The notes: a model not told the origin generated them from the letters alone. A stretch of 64,000 nucleotides of DNA from Amborella trichopoda (GCF_000471905.2 NW_006497557.1:1801858-1865857), one strand, 5' to 3'. Shown: positions 1-13,196, counted from the first letter of the stretch. A program made the numbers and translations.

Positions 1-2827
1 CTCTCTCTAGTGCTCAAGGGAGAAACCCTCTTCACTGTCGTCGCCACTGTTGTTGCTACTGTTGGCTGTCATGAGGAGCAAGAAGGTGACATGCGTGTGG
101 AGTTTGGATCGCCGTGAGCTTCAAGTAAGTGGGTCTAGTTTCTTTGCATCAACAATAGTGGGAAATGGGTTTTGATTATTGTTAGTGGATTAATTATGGG
201 GTGGAAATTGTGAGTGTGAATGAGTTTGAGTAGGGTTGAGGATAGTAGTTGCGTGCCTCCATGCCATGATTGTTGAACGGTGGAAATGAACTTGTTAGTG
301 GTAAAAAGTTGTAGTATAGTTCTCTTGTAAGGCTAGTTTTATAGGAATGAGATTTTGTATGAAGTTTTTTCTTAGTTAATGAAGTATTGAATGATCTTGA
401 ATGTATGTTAAGCTTGGTATTGAGACTTTCTAAAACTATGATTGTTCTTGCGATGCACTTTTCAATGGCCAAACGATGTCCAAATGAGCCCAAATTGTTC
501 TTGAATGAAAGATATGCCAGTCTATTTTAATAGTGGCTTTTATACTATTTGAAATTGTACATGGTTTAAGAAATACACCTTGAGTATGAGCATGTGTCAC
601 TATCACTATGGCTAGAATTTTCTAGCAACTCTTGCCTGTATTGCATCGCGGTTTTGACCCACCTAACGACATCCAAATGTTTTTGAACTTCCTCCGTTTG
701 AAATATTTATGAGCAAACTTAAAATGGTATGTTTTCATAATTTTCAAAATCCTAGAGGTTTGTGACGGTATGCCCCGAAATGCTGGGCATGTTGCTGTTG
801 TGGGAAATTTCCAGCAACTGTCATGTGATTCGTGTCAAGATTTTGATCCATCAAACGATTTCCAAATTCCTTTAAACTACTATCATTTCAAAGATTACTG
901 CATGGGCTTGAAATTCCATGTTTTAATTATTTTAGGATTCTCGCTAGATTGGGAGTTATGCCCGAGAAGAGGGGTATGTCAATGCCACACAACATAAAGA
1001 CTTTCAAAATTGTGCCTGTTACATGTTTTTGCACTCAACTCAGACCAAATGTACTCAAATCACCTTCATGTGAGCTTTGAATAAATCTATTTTTAAAATC
1101 GGCTTCAAATCACACAAAAACTCGCCACTGTTAGATAATTGTACTCCATTTCTTACAAGGCGGTCCTAGTTATGGAGGTGATAAATATGCTTTTCTTGCT
1201 TGAATCTTTCACCGACCAATTATGTGATAGAGCATTAAGTGTGCGGATTGATAAACGTCCAAGATATAAGATGGTCTTCCTGTAATATATGTTAATTGCC
1301 ATAAAGTTAGGAGCATGATACTATGTGACCGTGCAATTGGTGATGACTTGATAACTGTTAATGCCCCATGATGAGTATGTGATGCATATACTCGAATACG
1401 ACCATGGATTTTGAATGGTAAATTGAGAACAGTATAAGTTTCTTGAGATAGCCCCCGTGATAAATGCCTTATGTTGAAAAGCATAGTGTACATGTCAGTT
1501 ACATAGTTCTGTATGAGACATCAGACTTTAGCAATGAGACCAGCATTGGTTGTCACGGAGTATTGACTGAATGTGAGTAAAGACTGAATGTTTTGTTCTG
1601 ATGCTGTTATATTGACCATTACGCAATGCACTACCCATTGGTAGCAGGACGGATGTGATTAGCATTATGAGGAGTCCCTCGCATGCTTTGTTTGTATTGC
1701 ATGGCTAGAAGTGAGATTGTGGGGTGCCTGTTTTGAGAGTATTGCAGGGCCTACTTATTTGATTGTGATTGGTACCGGTTAGGTGCATGCTTTGAGCGTA
1801 TTGCATGACCTAACGTGCTTTGAGCATATTGCATGACCTGACCCAGTGATTGTTACAGACTGCTTATGTGATTGATACTGGTTAGGAGCGTGCTTTGAGT
1901 ATATTACATGACTTGACCTAGTGATTGTTACGGATTGCTTATGTGATTAATACCGGTTAGGTACGTGCTTTGAGCATAGTGCATGACCTGACCCAGTGAT
2001 TGTTACAGATTGCTTATGTGATTGATAAAAGTTAGGTGCGTACTTTGAGCGTATCGCATGACCTGACCAGGTGCTTACTGTGGAATGAAATGTGCTCAGT
2101 GATAAAGTAAGAATGAGTTTTGTTATGACATGAACGTATATTGTGAACATGTCCAACTATGGACAAATGAATGATATCGTGAAGTGCATCACTGTATAAT
2201 TCATGATAGTGTTTGCTAATGGAAGGTTTTCTGGATTACTTCTTCTTATGCTACTTATTACTTGATGTAATGATCATGATAGATATACCAAGGAAATTTA
2301 TGATCTATGTGATGTTTATACTGTGATAGTTTACAAGTGAACAATGTAGTTTGTGATACCTAAATGTATTAATTAATGATGCTTAGTATCTAGACTTACT
2401 TGCTGAGTTGTATAGCTCAATCTATCATTGTACATTCTCTGCAGAGCAATAGTCAAAAGTGGAAGAAGATTGGCCTAGTTGAATCTGTTGGCGTTTGGAA
2501 CTAGAAGCTGTTAAAGATAATTCTTTCTCTAAGTGCGTTTTATAGGTGCTTTGGCCATAATTATTGTTTATTGTGGGTTGTGTGTTCTGTCGGGCCCTGA
2601 TGCCTCGAACTGATACGTCTTGATTTCGATAAATAATATATAATGGATTTTTGGAGTATGGTTTTTGCTTTTGCATTCAAAGTTGATGTTTTAGTTTTTT
2701 TATGGTTTGCTTTGTGTACCGCATTATTAAAGCGTTCAGCCACTCCGACCTGAGTGGCATTCGCTACCTCTGGTTCACGGCCGCCCTCCGACGAGTACGG
2801 TAAGGGGGACGGGGAGGGGTCGTGACA
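1..2827 (+). mobile_element. Tekay/Del-type LTR, plus orientation, left end outside the window
   Basis: The block ends at 2827 in GGGGTCGTGACA, the 3' end motif shared with the solo LTR ending at 13196 and, on the other strand, with the LTR beginning at 6686. It also shares internal landmarks with the solo LTR: GTAAGTGGG near 125 and 10852, and a GGGCC.TGATGCC-like stretch near 2595 and 12943. By comparison its start should lie several hundred bases left of the window. Its right edge abuts integrase-coding DNA of a minus-strand element, so I infer that it inserted there, as a solo LTR or as one end of a nested element. No coding capacity is seen. Confidence 0.72.
1740..2075. repeat. ~76-bp tandem repeat inside the LTR
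   Basis: About four imperfect copies of a unit built around GTGCTTTGAGCATATTGCAT, GACCTGACCCAGTGATTG and GCTTATGTGATTGATACCGG. The other Tekay LTRs in the window carry unrelated tandem arrays at a comparable position. Confidence 0.8.
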
Positions 2828-3700
2828 TGTTATTATATGCAACTTCTATTACAAGTAACTGATCACCACAGTTTCCTTTAAAGTCTGCAATACAGGCCCT
2901 CAACATATCTTTTAAGCTCTAAATGGTCCTTTCTGACTATCCATCAGTCTGGGGGTGAAAAGCAGTATTAAAAGTGAGTCTCGTCCCCAAGGCTACTTGC
3001 AGACTACTCCAAAACCTCGAAGTAAATCTAGAGTCCTTGTCGGACACAATGCTAATGGTACTCCATGTAGTCTTACAATCTCTTTGACATACAACTAAGT
3101 CAGTCTATCTAGGATATAGGTAGTGCGGACCGATAAGAAATGGGAAGTTTTAGTTAATCGGTCCAAAATAACCCAAATACTATCGTGCCCAATGCTTGAT
3201 CTTGGCAAACCGGACATAAAGTCTATAGTGATGTGTTCCCACTTCCATTCTGGCATAGGTAAGGGTTGTAACAGCCCGACAAGTCTCTAATGTTTAGCCT
3301 TCACTTGTTGACAAGTCAGACATTTAGAAACAAATTGTGCCACATCCTTCTTCATGTTATTCCACCAGAAAATATTTTTAAATCTTTATACATTTGTGTG
3401 CTTCCTGGGTGTACGGTATAACGGGAGTGGTGCGCTTCCTCTAAAATAGCCCTCTTTATATTCTCATCACTTGGGACACATACCCGTTCCCTAAATCTTA
3501 ATAAATCATCACTGTCGATGGAAATATCCTCCCTTCTTTCCCGCTTTAAGTCTTTCAGAATTTTATAAGCTGGGGGTTTGTCTTTTGTGATACCCGAAGC
3601 TACTGGAAGGGTTGAGGTTCCACCCTTATACCCACAATTACCCCTACCTCATTACTAGGGGGTAGTGAGGGGTGCCATTCCACAATATCTTCTATCAGTT
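2828..3700 (-). pseudogene. Integrase part of the Tekay-like element
   Basis: The minus strand carries the integrase core landmarks in order, including a stretch close to [12 protein letters not shown] near 2950 and AYNN right at the junction with the inserted LTR. Integrase catalyses insertion of the cDNA copy into the host chromosome. The coding region stops at the border of the plus-strand LTR, as expected for a nested insertion. It is a fossil; the rest of the domain is not in view. Confidence 0.8.
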
Positions 3701-3707
3701 TCATTTC

Positions 3708-4990
3708 TCAGGCCATCAGATGTGCTACTGATATTAAGGATTTTTGACTCAAAGAGTCGGCTATTACATTGGTTTTTCTCGGTTGGTAATTAATGGTATA
3801 GTCATAATCGTTTAGCTCCATCCACCTCCTTTGCCTCATATTCAACTCTTTCTGAGAAAATAAATACTTGAGGCTCTTATGGTCGGTAATAAACTTAAAC
3901 TGTGCCCCGTAGACATAGTGTCTCCACACCTTCAGGGCAAAGACCACAGCCGCAAGCTCTAAGTCATGAGTTGGATAATTTTGCTCATGTGGCTTTAATT
4001 GTCTATAGGCATAGGCTTAACTTTCCCGTGCTACATTAATACACACCCAAGTCCCTCAAGGGAAGCATCAATGTAGACCACAAAGCCTTCATTTCCTTCG
4101 GGTAAGGTTAATATTGGGGTTGTAGTCAATCTCTTCTTTAATTCTTTAAAACTATTATCACAATCATCTGACCATATAAATTTTGCCTCCTTCTGGGTTA
4201 GGCTAGTCAGGGGTAGCGCTATCTTTGAAAAGCCTTCAACAAAACGCCTATAGTATCCAGCCAGACCCAGAAAACTACGGACTTCCATCACATTTATCAA
4301 CCTTCCCCACTTAAGTACAGCTTCGATCTTATAAGGGTCAACTACGACCACATCCTTAGAAATAGCATCCCCAAGGAAGTCCACACTTGAAATGCAAAAC
4401 CTCGCTTTTCCCCAGCTTAGCATATAACTTCTCTGTCTTTAGGGGTATGGAGCTCTTTCCTCAAATCTTGTTCATGCTCTTCTTGATTCCTTGAATATAC
4501 CAGAATATCATCTATATAGACTACGATAAAATCATCCAAGAAGGGTTTAAAAACACTGTTCATCAGATCCATGAAGACAGCTGGGGCATTAGTTAGCCCG
4601 AAAGGCGTTACTAAGAACTCGTAGTGATCATAACCAGTCCTGAATGTGGTATTAGGTACATCTTCTTCCTTAACTCGCTGCTAATGGTAACCTGAACGAA
4701 GGTCAATCTTGGAAAATACATGGGCCCCTTGGAGTTGATCAAAAAGTTCATCAATTCTAGGTAAGGGGTACTTTATTTTCATAGTGACTTAGTTCAACTG
4801 CTGATAGCTTATACATAGCCTCAAATACCCATCATTCGTTTTAACAAATAAGACAGCTGCACCCCAGGGCGACACACTAGGTCGAATAAATCCCTTCTCC
4901 ACCAACTCTTGTAATTGCTCTTTTAATTCCTTTAGTTCTGCTGGGGCCATCCTATAAGGGGCTATAGAGATGGGGACAGTTAAGGGACCA
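3708..4990 (-). pseudogene. Reverse transcriptase and RNase H part of the Tekay-like element
   Basis: The minus strand shows the reverse transcriptase active-site block [10 protein letters not shown] near 4510 and an upstream block in the style of [12 protein letters not shown] near 4930. The RT-to-RNase H connection follows (FLGLAGYYRRFVEGFSKIA near 4230), then RNase H words such as [11 protein letters not shown] near 3870. This enzyme copies element RNA into DNA and removes the RNA strand. The order and wording match plant Ty3-gypsy chromoviruses. Broken in several places. Confidence 0.88.
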
Positions 4991-4998
4991 CATCTATC

Positions 4999-5697
4999 TC
5001 AAATTCTATTTCCCTGACCTGTGGGCAGAGAGGTTAACTCTTCAGGAAAGACCTCTGAATATTCCCTCACCACCTGAATTTCTTCCAACTTGGACCGGTC
5101 CTCCCAATTCCTAACCACATAAGCTATATACCCAACACATCTTTTAGTCAGCAAATGGGAAGCCCGAATAGCCGAAATAAAGTGCAGAGGGGAAACATCC
5201 TTGGCACCAATAAAGTTTAATTCAGGCAGGTTTGGGTGCCTAAGGGTTAGGGTCTTATCATGGAGATTTACTGTCGCATGGTATGTAGACAACCAGTCCA
5301 TGCCAAAAATGACATCAAAATCTTGGATATCTAACAGTATTAAATCTATAGGCAGTTTACACCCTTCAAGTAAAACCCCATAGTGTTTATAAACTATAGA
5401 TTCCCCCATAGGTGTGCATACTACAAAAATCCAGTCAAGCAGGGAAGGTCTAGCATTAATGTGGCATGCAAAGTGAAGTGCAACAAAAGAGTGTGTAGAT
5501 CCCGGATCAACCAGAATTTTTGCATCAATGCCACAAATGGAGAGCGTACCGCAGATAACTGAAGCTGACGCCTTGGCTACCGGTTTAGTAAGGGCAAACA
5601 CCTGACCTTGGGTCTTCGGTCGATTTTCCAGTCCCCTTACTGGGCAATCTCTAATCTGGTGATCTGGCTTGCCGCATTTGAAGCATGCCCCTGTCAT
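4999..5697 (-). pseudogene. Gag zinc knuckle and aspartic protease of the Tekay-like element
   Basis: One open stretch of about 230 codons. It begins with a CCHC zinc knuckle (CFKCGKPDHQIRDCP) and continues with a retropepsin-type aspartic protease whose active-site block reads ILVDPGSTHSF. The later block DFDVIFGMDWLSTYHA is characteristic of Tekay/Del proteases. The knuckle binds element RNA and the protease cuts the polyprotein. Part of a fossil polyprotein, not a host gene. Confidence 0.9.
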
Positions 5698-5699
5698 CC

Positions 5700-6560
5700 C
5701 TCAGCACTCAGCCGCTGAATGGTTGTCCTTCCCACAATGTGGGCACGCTGGGCACCGATTCTCCCTTACATCGCCTGGCAATGTCTTATGAATCTTCTTG
5801 CCCCTCTGATTTTCCCTTCCCCTAAAGTTCTTCCTTGAGGGTGGTCGAGCTTTTCTTCCCAAACTTCGAAACGTCCCAATCTCCAGTTTCCTCCAACCTA
5901 GGACTCTTCACAGTCCCTCTCAATTTTTATAGCCAAGTCCACCAAAGGGGAGAAAACTTTCAGATTTGATAATATCACCCTCCTCCTTATTTTTGATTTA
6001 AGATTCCTCTCAAATTTACTTCCTTTCCGTGCCTCAGTATTGATGATATGCAGCGCGTACCTTGACAGTTCAATGAACTTGGTTGCATACTTCTCCACAA
6101 TAAGATTTCCATGTTGTAGCTTGATGAATTCTACTTATTTTATTTCCCGCACAAAATCAGGAAAGTACTTCTCATTTAAGGCTTCCAGGAAATTTCTCCA
6201 ACTTTCTTCTGTCCCTGACTCCTCCCAGACTGATTCATTGAGCCCCACCAGTGATCAGCGTCTCCTTCAAGCATGAAATTACCTAGCCTCACTTTCTGCT
6301 CATTAGTACAGTTCAGAACTTCAAAAATATTCTCCACCTACCTTCACCATCTCTCAACTTTCTCTACTCCCCCAAGCCCTAAGAAGGTCGGAGGAGCCAA
6401 CGTCCTAAACATTTCTATCAAGTTGTTGTCATTTTGTTCATGAGTGGGGGTAGACGAGGCCGGCATAACTTACTTCATCATCTGTTTCATGGGCCTCAAG
6501 GTCCTGACAAACTCACCGAGGGCCTCTGTGTTTTCATTACAAGAGCTTGCATTATTGGCC
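5700..6560 (-). pseudogene. Gag part of the Tekay-like element
   Basis: Minus-strand frames carry gag-like words such as PTFLGLGGVEKVERW near 6350 and KFIELSRYALHI near 6060, between the zinc knuckle at 5690 and the primer-binding site at 6671. Gag would form the particle shell. Assignment rests on position and on resemblance to plant chromovirus gag. Broken. Confidence 0.7.
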
Positions 6561-6670
6561 CTTGTCCTTGGCATCTTCACCCTAAGACAGAAACACTCAG
6601 TTACTAATCTACCCAAAACTATTCTAAACACACTTATAAACTCCTTAGGCCAAGAATCCTATCATGGCTG

Positions 6671-6682
6671 CTTTGATACCAT
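6671..6682 (-). other. Primer-binding site (initiator tRNA-Met type)
   Basis: On the minus strand, three bases past the end of the LTR, the sequence reads TGGTATCAAAGC. This is close to the TGGTATCAGAGC typical of plant LTR elements that prime from initiator tRNA-Met. It fixes the orientation of the element and the inner border of its 5' LTR. Confidence 0.8.
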
Positions 6683-6685
6683 AAC

Positions 6686-9600
6686 TATCACGACCCCGCC
6701 CCTTGACCCCTACTGTCCCATACCGGAAGACGACAGAGTCTGGGATCGTGACCGGAGGTAGCGAACGCCACTCTAGTCAGAGTGGCTCAACGTTTATAAA
6801 ATGATAATCAGCGCAAAGCACGAGAAAGCAAAACACCCACCAAAAAAACAACACAAAAGCTGGAACGTTAAAATCATTTCATATCCATATTCAGTCTCTA
6901 AGGTCATAACCAATATCCAGAATATTACACTTCATCCAAGGCACTACAGGCCCAACCACAAAATACATGACTTCATGAAACAACAACTACAACGACGACT
7001 AACAAACACCTACGCAAGAACATAGATCCACTCATCGAGCACGGGCTTTCAGTCCACCAAACACGATCACCTCCCGCCGTCCTCGACCTACAGTAGACAA
7101 TCTACAAGAATGGAAGCAAAGGAAAGAGCTAAAAGGCCCAATAAGTATATCACTACCATTGTATTCCAACCTATATGAGTATACATAATAACACAATTAG
7201 TGGTTCATCAGAAATCATATTGGCATCACAGAAGAAGATCTCACATCAGGGTACATACATTTGTTGTATAGAGAGAGTAACATTCAGTTTATAGAATATC
7301 ACTTGTTCTTGATATAACAATCATAGTTACAGTTAAATGTTCATGCAGAATGCTTCAATAAAATAGGCAAAACAGATCTATTCACTCCTGAAGTAGAAGC
7401 CACATCGGTCAGGCTAATCCAATCCAGAACTTGGGACTTCTACCTTCATTCAGGAGGGAGGACAATGAAAAGTGGGGGGCCCACTTCGTATTTACCTCAC
7501 TCGCACACACAATCCCCAGTGCGATTTGGGGTTTTCAATAGGCTGCGACCTTGCAAGACACAACCCTCTCATTACGCCTTCAAGCGGGAGGGCGCTACAC
7601 CACCATTGGAGGTCTTGATGCATAGTGTTTATGATAATTGGGGGCGCAACCGTCCCTATTACTTACAGTCACGTCTTGACTCTACTCCTGTCATATGGGT
7701 CAAGGTATAGTATACCCCAATACGAATGGAGGACCCATTACGTAGACGTCAGTGCCAAAAATAACAGAATCATAGTATCCACTACCAATGGAGGACTCAT
7801 TGCGTAGCAGTCAGATATCAGTATTCATAAGGCAGAATCAGAAAGTCCATTATGAATGGAGGACCCATTGTGTAGTGTTCATCGCACATACCATAGTATT
7901 TATATAGCAGAATCAGACAGATCAGTCTTACATAATGGCCGTGTTAATATCACAGAATAGCAGTATCAATATCACAAAATGATAATATCAATATCACGGG
8001 ATGACAGTGTCAGTCTCACAAAATACCAGTATCAGCATCACATCTTTAACAGTATCAGATTCACAGAATAACAGTGTCCATATCATAGAGTAACAGTATT
8101 TGATTCATAGAATAACAATTTTCATATCATAGAATATAGTATCAGATTCACAGAATAACAGTCTCCATATCACAAAATGAGTGTTACAGCTGCAATTTCA
8201 TAGAATAACAGTTTCCATATCATAGAATATAGTATCAGATTCACAAAATAACAGTCTCCATATCACAAAATGAGTGTTACAGCTCCAATTTCAAGTCGTG
8301 ACATCTGGTCGTAAATAGGGTCATAACTTTTGATTCATTTGGAATTTGAAGACAGTTCCAAAACCAATTTTATATTAGACACACTATCTTTCAAATGGGG
8401 GTAGTTTCGAAAGCAATTGGACCTTATTTGGCTCCTCAAAAGTTCAAAAGAATGGAGACATTTCACCGTAAATCTGTTATGCAGTGAAGGCAATGACATG
8501 TCTTTAAAATTACTTCAATATCTCCCAAACCAAAGGGAATTTCGAAATATGGTTAACATGTGATTCCAAGCACACACAAAGATCTTTTAAAAGGCGGTGG
8601 TTTGCAAGAAAACGGATCCTTTTTGGTCAGTCAAAGCCCATGGCAGCAGAGGTGTCAGTTTTGAGCTTTTATAGAACTTCCTATAGTGAGATACTATCGC
8701 AATTAATCATATAACTCTTAAATTAGGTAGAATTTCAAAAAGTGCTAAAAATGTGGTTTTAAGCCTACACATAAATCCTTCAAATAGTGGAACTTTGGAA
8801 GAAAACGGACCTCATTTGATCAGTCAAAGCTTGTGACATCAGAGACATCAGTTTTGTGTTTTTACCAAAATTTTCCACAGTGACCTCCTGGCATGTTTTG
8901 AAGTATAGCTTTACTTACATAAAGAATCAAAACAAGATGTGAACATGAAATAGGCTTAGAAATATTTCCAATGGCAGTAGTTTGAGGCCAATTGGACCTT
9001 GTTTAATAGGTAAAAAGTGGATTACAAAAACATGAAAACTTTATGGAATTTTACAGCACAGTCACAATAGTACTTAATATGATACCCAAATGGCCCATAA
9101 CCCTTCCACTTTCCAAAGGATAGTTAAGAATACAAATTTACAGACTTTTTGTGAAACACAAGACAAATTTTGATGATTATTGTGGTCATGCAATTGCAAT
9201 TCACCTGGCTGGAAAAATCAGAACATAACAGTGAAAATAACATCCTTCATACTACTAATAGCATGCACAAACACATTCTTAAATCACCGTCAACCTTACC
9301 CACAAAAGCCTACAAGGTAGAAATCTAGTCACCTTGGGTATATCTTGCCTCCAAAACCTTCTTCCATAGCTTTCTTCAACTCTTAAAGTGGTTGTTTTAA
9401 CGGTGAGCTAAAAGGGGAGCTCCTTCTTAGTTCTTAACTTTTCCTTAGAGGGAGAGAGAGATAAGGAGGAGTGGAGGGGTGTGAGAATGAGAGGGAAAGA
9501 GAGAGAGAGAGAGATGAGGGATGGGGTGGTTAAATGGGTAGTGAGAGAAGGGAAGGAGAGGTGGCAACAAGCCACCTCCAAGTGGCATGAGAAGAAGGTA

Positions 9601-10057
9601 AGGTGGCAAGCAAAGGATGCCACTTGGAGAGGAAGAGAGAAAGGGAAAAAAAAAAGAGGTAGTCCCTCATGGACTACCCTACACCAACCACCCCTGCGGA
9701 CTCTCATGTAGCTGGAAAAATGGCAGACACAAACCATGCACGACAGTGTCATAGCCGGCGTTGCACACACGACATTACACTTTACATGCATGGCGATAAC
9801 ACGCGCGGTGGTAACTCTCTCTACATGCACGGCCATAACACAGCCGACGCTACACAGCCAGCTCTAACTTCTCTCTCTTCACAGGTGGCGATACACCCTC
9901 ACTTCATCGCCAGTTTTAGTCCATTTCACGTGCAGCGTTCCTCCCTTGACGCGCGGCGTTACCTCTTTTCTCTACTCACGCAGGGTGCTGCCGCATACTC
10001 CCTGCCATGCGTGTCCTCTCCTTATTCTCTGACTCAGAAAAATTTTGCGTCGTTACA
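6686..10057 (-). mobile_element. 5' LTR of the Tekay-like element (minus strand)
   Basis: On the minus strand the LTR runs from TGTAACGACGC at 10057 to GGGGTCGTGATA at 6686, about 3.4 kb. The start resembles the solo LTR (TGTAAGGGCCAC at 10111) and the LTR at 32652 (TGTAAGGACCC). The end resembles the ends at 2827 and 13196, including a GGTAGCGAACGCCACTC hairpin region. The right flank (CACCACCTTCA at 10058) matches the paralogous repeat near 43365, so the element inserted into family-B 3' leader DNA. It contains a purine-rich stretch at 9430-9660. No host genes are seen. Confidence 0.8.
7930..8290. repeat. Nested tandem repeats in the Tekay 5' LTR
   Basis: Repeats of the type ACAGTATCAGATTCACAGAA and AACAGTCTCCATATCA. 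A roughly 115-bp block (8130-8180 against 8232-8290, ending GAGTGTTACAGCT) is duplicated within them. The array is private to this LTR copy. Confidence 0.8.
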
Positions 10058-10110
10058 CACCACCTTCATCAACCTTCTCACCGTCAACTACCGTCAACTA
10101 GTGGGTCACC
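10058..10110 (+). mobile_element. Family-B 3' leader DNA, left piece
   Basis: A short piece between two Tekay insertions. Its end, AACTAGTGGGTCACC, matches AGCTAGTGGGTCACC at 43451-43465 in the second family-B element, where the sequence runs on without an insertion. It therefore belongs to the same block as 13197-14562. Confidence 0.75.
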
Positions 10111-13100
10111 TGTAAGGGCCACAATTTTCTCCCAATTCAGTATCGTCGCACGAGAAGAGAGATGTAATGTCAAGTGAGAAGGCATAAGGATTATCATTGC
10201 ACACGAAAGGCGTATGGAGTATTGTCGTGAGCATATCACCCACTGGTGTATTGCCATCTAAGGCGTTGCCACCCGTAGGAGCTTAATGCCATCAGTAACG
10301 AAGGGGCAAAAAAGAGAGAAAAGCACAAAGCTGGTTGGGTGTTTGAAAGCGCAGCGTCAGCTGAGTGTTTGAAAGTGCAGCGCTTACTGGGTGTTTGAAA
10401 ACACAGCTCCAGCTAGGTGTTTGAAAGCTCAGCCCCAGCTGGGTGTTTGAAAGCACAGCACCGGCTGAGTAAGAGGAAAAACGCAGCGTCGACTGTGTGA
10501 GAGAAGCCATCGTCGTTTGTGAATGCAAGGCCTAGAGCCAGCTGTGACCCAGCGCCGTATGGAAAAGAGGAGCAAGAAAGAATAGCGTCGAGAGTGTCTT
10601 GGTCAAAGGTACTGCCTCCATACATGTCAGTGCCGCTCCGTATGTGTCAGAGCCACGCATGATTGCATCAGCCACATTGCTTTTCAGCCACCCCTCCTTT
10701 TTAAACCTTTTTCCTCCCCTGTGTAACACCGTCTTCCCCATTTTCTCAACTTTGGATCTCACTGTCGCCCCTTGAAGACAGCCGACAGGTGAAGGTGTGG
10801 GAAAGCCAAAGAAGGCAGTTGAAAGAGATTGAAGACACCGTTAGAGTCAAGGTAAGTGGGTTTATTTTTTACGCATCCATGACTGTTGTAAAAATATTAA
10901 CATGGATTAGATGCTATAAAGGAAAACATGAAGTATGAATGGGATGACATGACGTTGGAAACTTTAGAGTTATGGTTCTAAATTCCATGACTACTTTAAC
11001 CATGCATGGATGATTTTGTTATTCATGAAGACTCATGAAATTGCTCATTGTGAGGCTTGCTAACATGACCAAGGTTCCACACCTTAAGTGTTCCGTGGCC
11101 ATGAAATATTAAGTGCTCTTTAAAAGCATACTAACTTGAGAATAAGAATTTCCAGAATTGTGAGTGTTTTTGCATCTATATGTTACATGACCAAATGGCG
11201 TCCAAATGGGACCCAATTGGTCTCAAATGAAAAGCATGTATGACTACTTCAAGTTATCTTTTTATGGCGTGATGAGATCTCATACGTATTAGGAGATATA
11301 GCTTATGATGTAGAGACATGTTCGCACAGTCGCTGTAAATTCCAGTGACTGTGACCCTGGTTGAGCCATGCTTTCGGTCGAGCTAAAGGTGTCCCAAAAA
11401 CCTTGAAATTATTGCCATTGGAAAAGTCTGTGAATGTACTCGAAGTTGTATGTTTCGAAGTTTTTCTGAAATCCCCTACGGATTTTGATTTATGACCTGA
11501 AATGCGAGAGTATGTTGCTGCGCACTGATGAAAGGGAGATTTCCAGCAACTAATGCTCACATTGTACTGAGCTTTTGACCCATCAAATGGCACCCAAATT
11601 CCTTCACATCATTGTTTTTGTAAAGAACGATGCATTAGCTCAAAGTTTCATGTTTGAGGTGCCTGAAATTCCCCTATGTCGGGAGCTATGCCCTCGCTAA
11701 GAGGGGCATGTTACTGTTACGTGTCGCTGCATCATTGTATGACCATGCCACGCTAAGTTATCTTGATATATGATAAATGTGAATGCCATATAATAAATTC
11801 CATGAGAATGTCATAAAGATATGTGAATGATGCCATGTAAACTGCACTTTGTCTAAGAGAGAGGCCACGACTGCAATACTGATGAAATGAATTCATAATG
11901 AATGTCAAATGCTAGTGAGAGGGCTTATTTGTAAATGCCCTGTGAAAGCTTATGAAATGCATGTATTTTGCTTAATTCTATGATGTTAGAATGAAATATG
12001 ATCCATCTGTATGAGGCATTGATTTATGATAATGTGATTCGTCCATTATGAGGCAGTGAATTGGCTAATACTCGGTGGGACACTCACTGGTAGTGGATAT
12101 TGTTATGACACTGTAATGAATTGGCCATTACGCAGTAGGACACTCACCGGTAGTGGATACTGCTTTGATATTGCTTGCTACATGATGGGATACTCATCGG
12201 TAGTAAGGATAGAGATGACAGCATATTCCTTAATCTGCATAATGATAGGAACAGGTTAAAGGAGAGGATAGAGGGTCGCACCCTAGATTTATGATATGAA
12301 ATGATTGATGCCATGTAAGGTAAGGGCCTATCGAACACCCAATGTGCGCTGAGGACTTTGTGTGTGTGTTAAGGGTATTACGAGGTGGATTAACCCACTT
12401 GTCATTACCCTCCCTCCTCTACGATGGTAGAGGTCTTAAGAAATGGGATTGGCTTAGCCTGATGGATAGGGCCTCTACTGTGGGAGTAGGTGATTTAGGA
12501 AGTGAGTGGATAAGACTTGATTTTCTGTATAAGGAATGTTTTGTATTACAATGATTGGATGATTAATGATTTCACTGATCGAATGCTTATGATCACACCG
12601 ATTCAAAGGGAACTGTCGTTTAAATGAAATGTTCATATTCGTTGCCTTGACTAGATATGCAGTTATGCTAAACTATGACTTTTTATTGATGAATTGTACT
12701 CTTTTCATACATGGATAGAACGACCATAGATGCATGACACTAGACCTGCTTACTGGGTTGTCTTGCTCGTCCCAATTTCTCCTCTCCTTGTAGATTGATG
12801 GCAACAGGTGCAGGGCTAGAAGTTCATTTTTGGCAGTTGGAGACAAAGCTAGTGTTTTTGAAGAAGGTGCTTAAACCTTGTTTGAGTCTGGGGTGTTTGG
12901 CCCTTGTTTTGTTTTGTTCTTGATGGATATGTGTAATATTGGGCCTAGATGCCCCGAACTGAATGTAATATTTTAGAAGATATTTATATTATAAATTTTT
13001 GTGTGTGGAGTTTTTCCTTACTCTTCTGCTAGTTAAGCTTGTTGCTTTAGCTCTCTTCCATGGTTTGCTCGATTTCTGAATATAAAGGCGTTGGGTCCAT

Positions 13101-13196
13101 TCCTACTTGAGTGACAAACGTTACATTGAATCATGAACCCGATCTCGATAGCCCGTCGCCGCGTAAAGTATGGTGGTCGAGGGTGGGGTTGTGACA
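10111..13196 (+). mobile_element. Solo Tekay-type LTR with perfect target-site duplication
   Basis: The 3086-bp block starts TGTAAGGGCC and ends GGGGTTGTGACA. It is flanked on both sides by the same five bases, TCACC (10106-10110 and 13197-13201). No internal region is attached, so it is a solo LTR, normally left by recombination between the two LTRs of one element. An uninterrupted relative of the target exists at 43455-43470. Short pseudo-coding stretches inside are not considered genes. Confidence 0.93.
12050..12210. repeat. ~64-bp tandem repeat in the solo LTR
   Basis: About two and a half copies of a unit containing TGAATTGGC, GGGACACTCACYGGTAGTGG and ATATTG. It differs in sequence from the arrays in the other Tekay LTRs. 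Confidence 0.75.

Larger units (their letters stand above)
2828..6685 (-). mobile_element. Internal region of a Tekay/Del-type (chromovirus) Ty3-gypsy element, broken
   Basis: Read on the minus strand, the parts come in Ty3-gypsy order: primer-binding site next to the LTR at 6686, gag, zinc knuckle, aspartic protease, reverse transcriptase, RNase H and integrase. The protease and the region after it have the wording of the plant Tekay/Del lineage. The element is a fossil with many breaks (roughly ten or more). Its integrase is cut at 2828 by the plus-strand LTR, so its own 3' LTR must lie outside the window. Its upstream LTR is 6686-10057. Confidence 0.88.

Noticed and set aside
2700-6800. 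Possible DNA transposon with terminal inverted repeats (GGTAGCGAA.GCCACTC facing each other at 2700-2827 and 6686-6800)
   Set aside because: Both sequences are the 3' ends of Tekay LTRs in opposite orientation; the DNA between them is a retrotransposon internal region with a primer-binding site.
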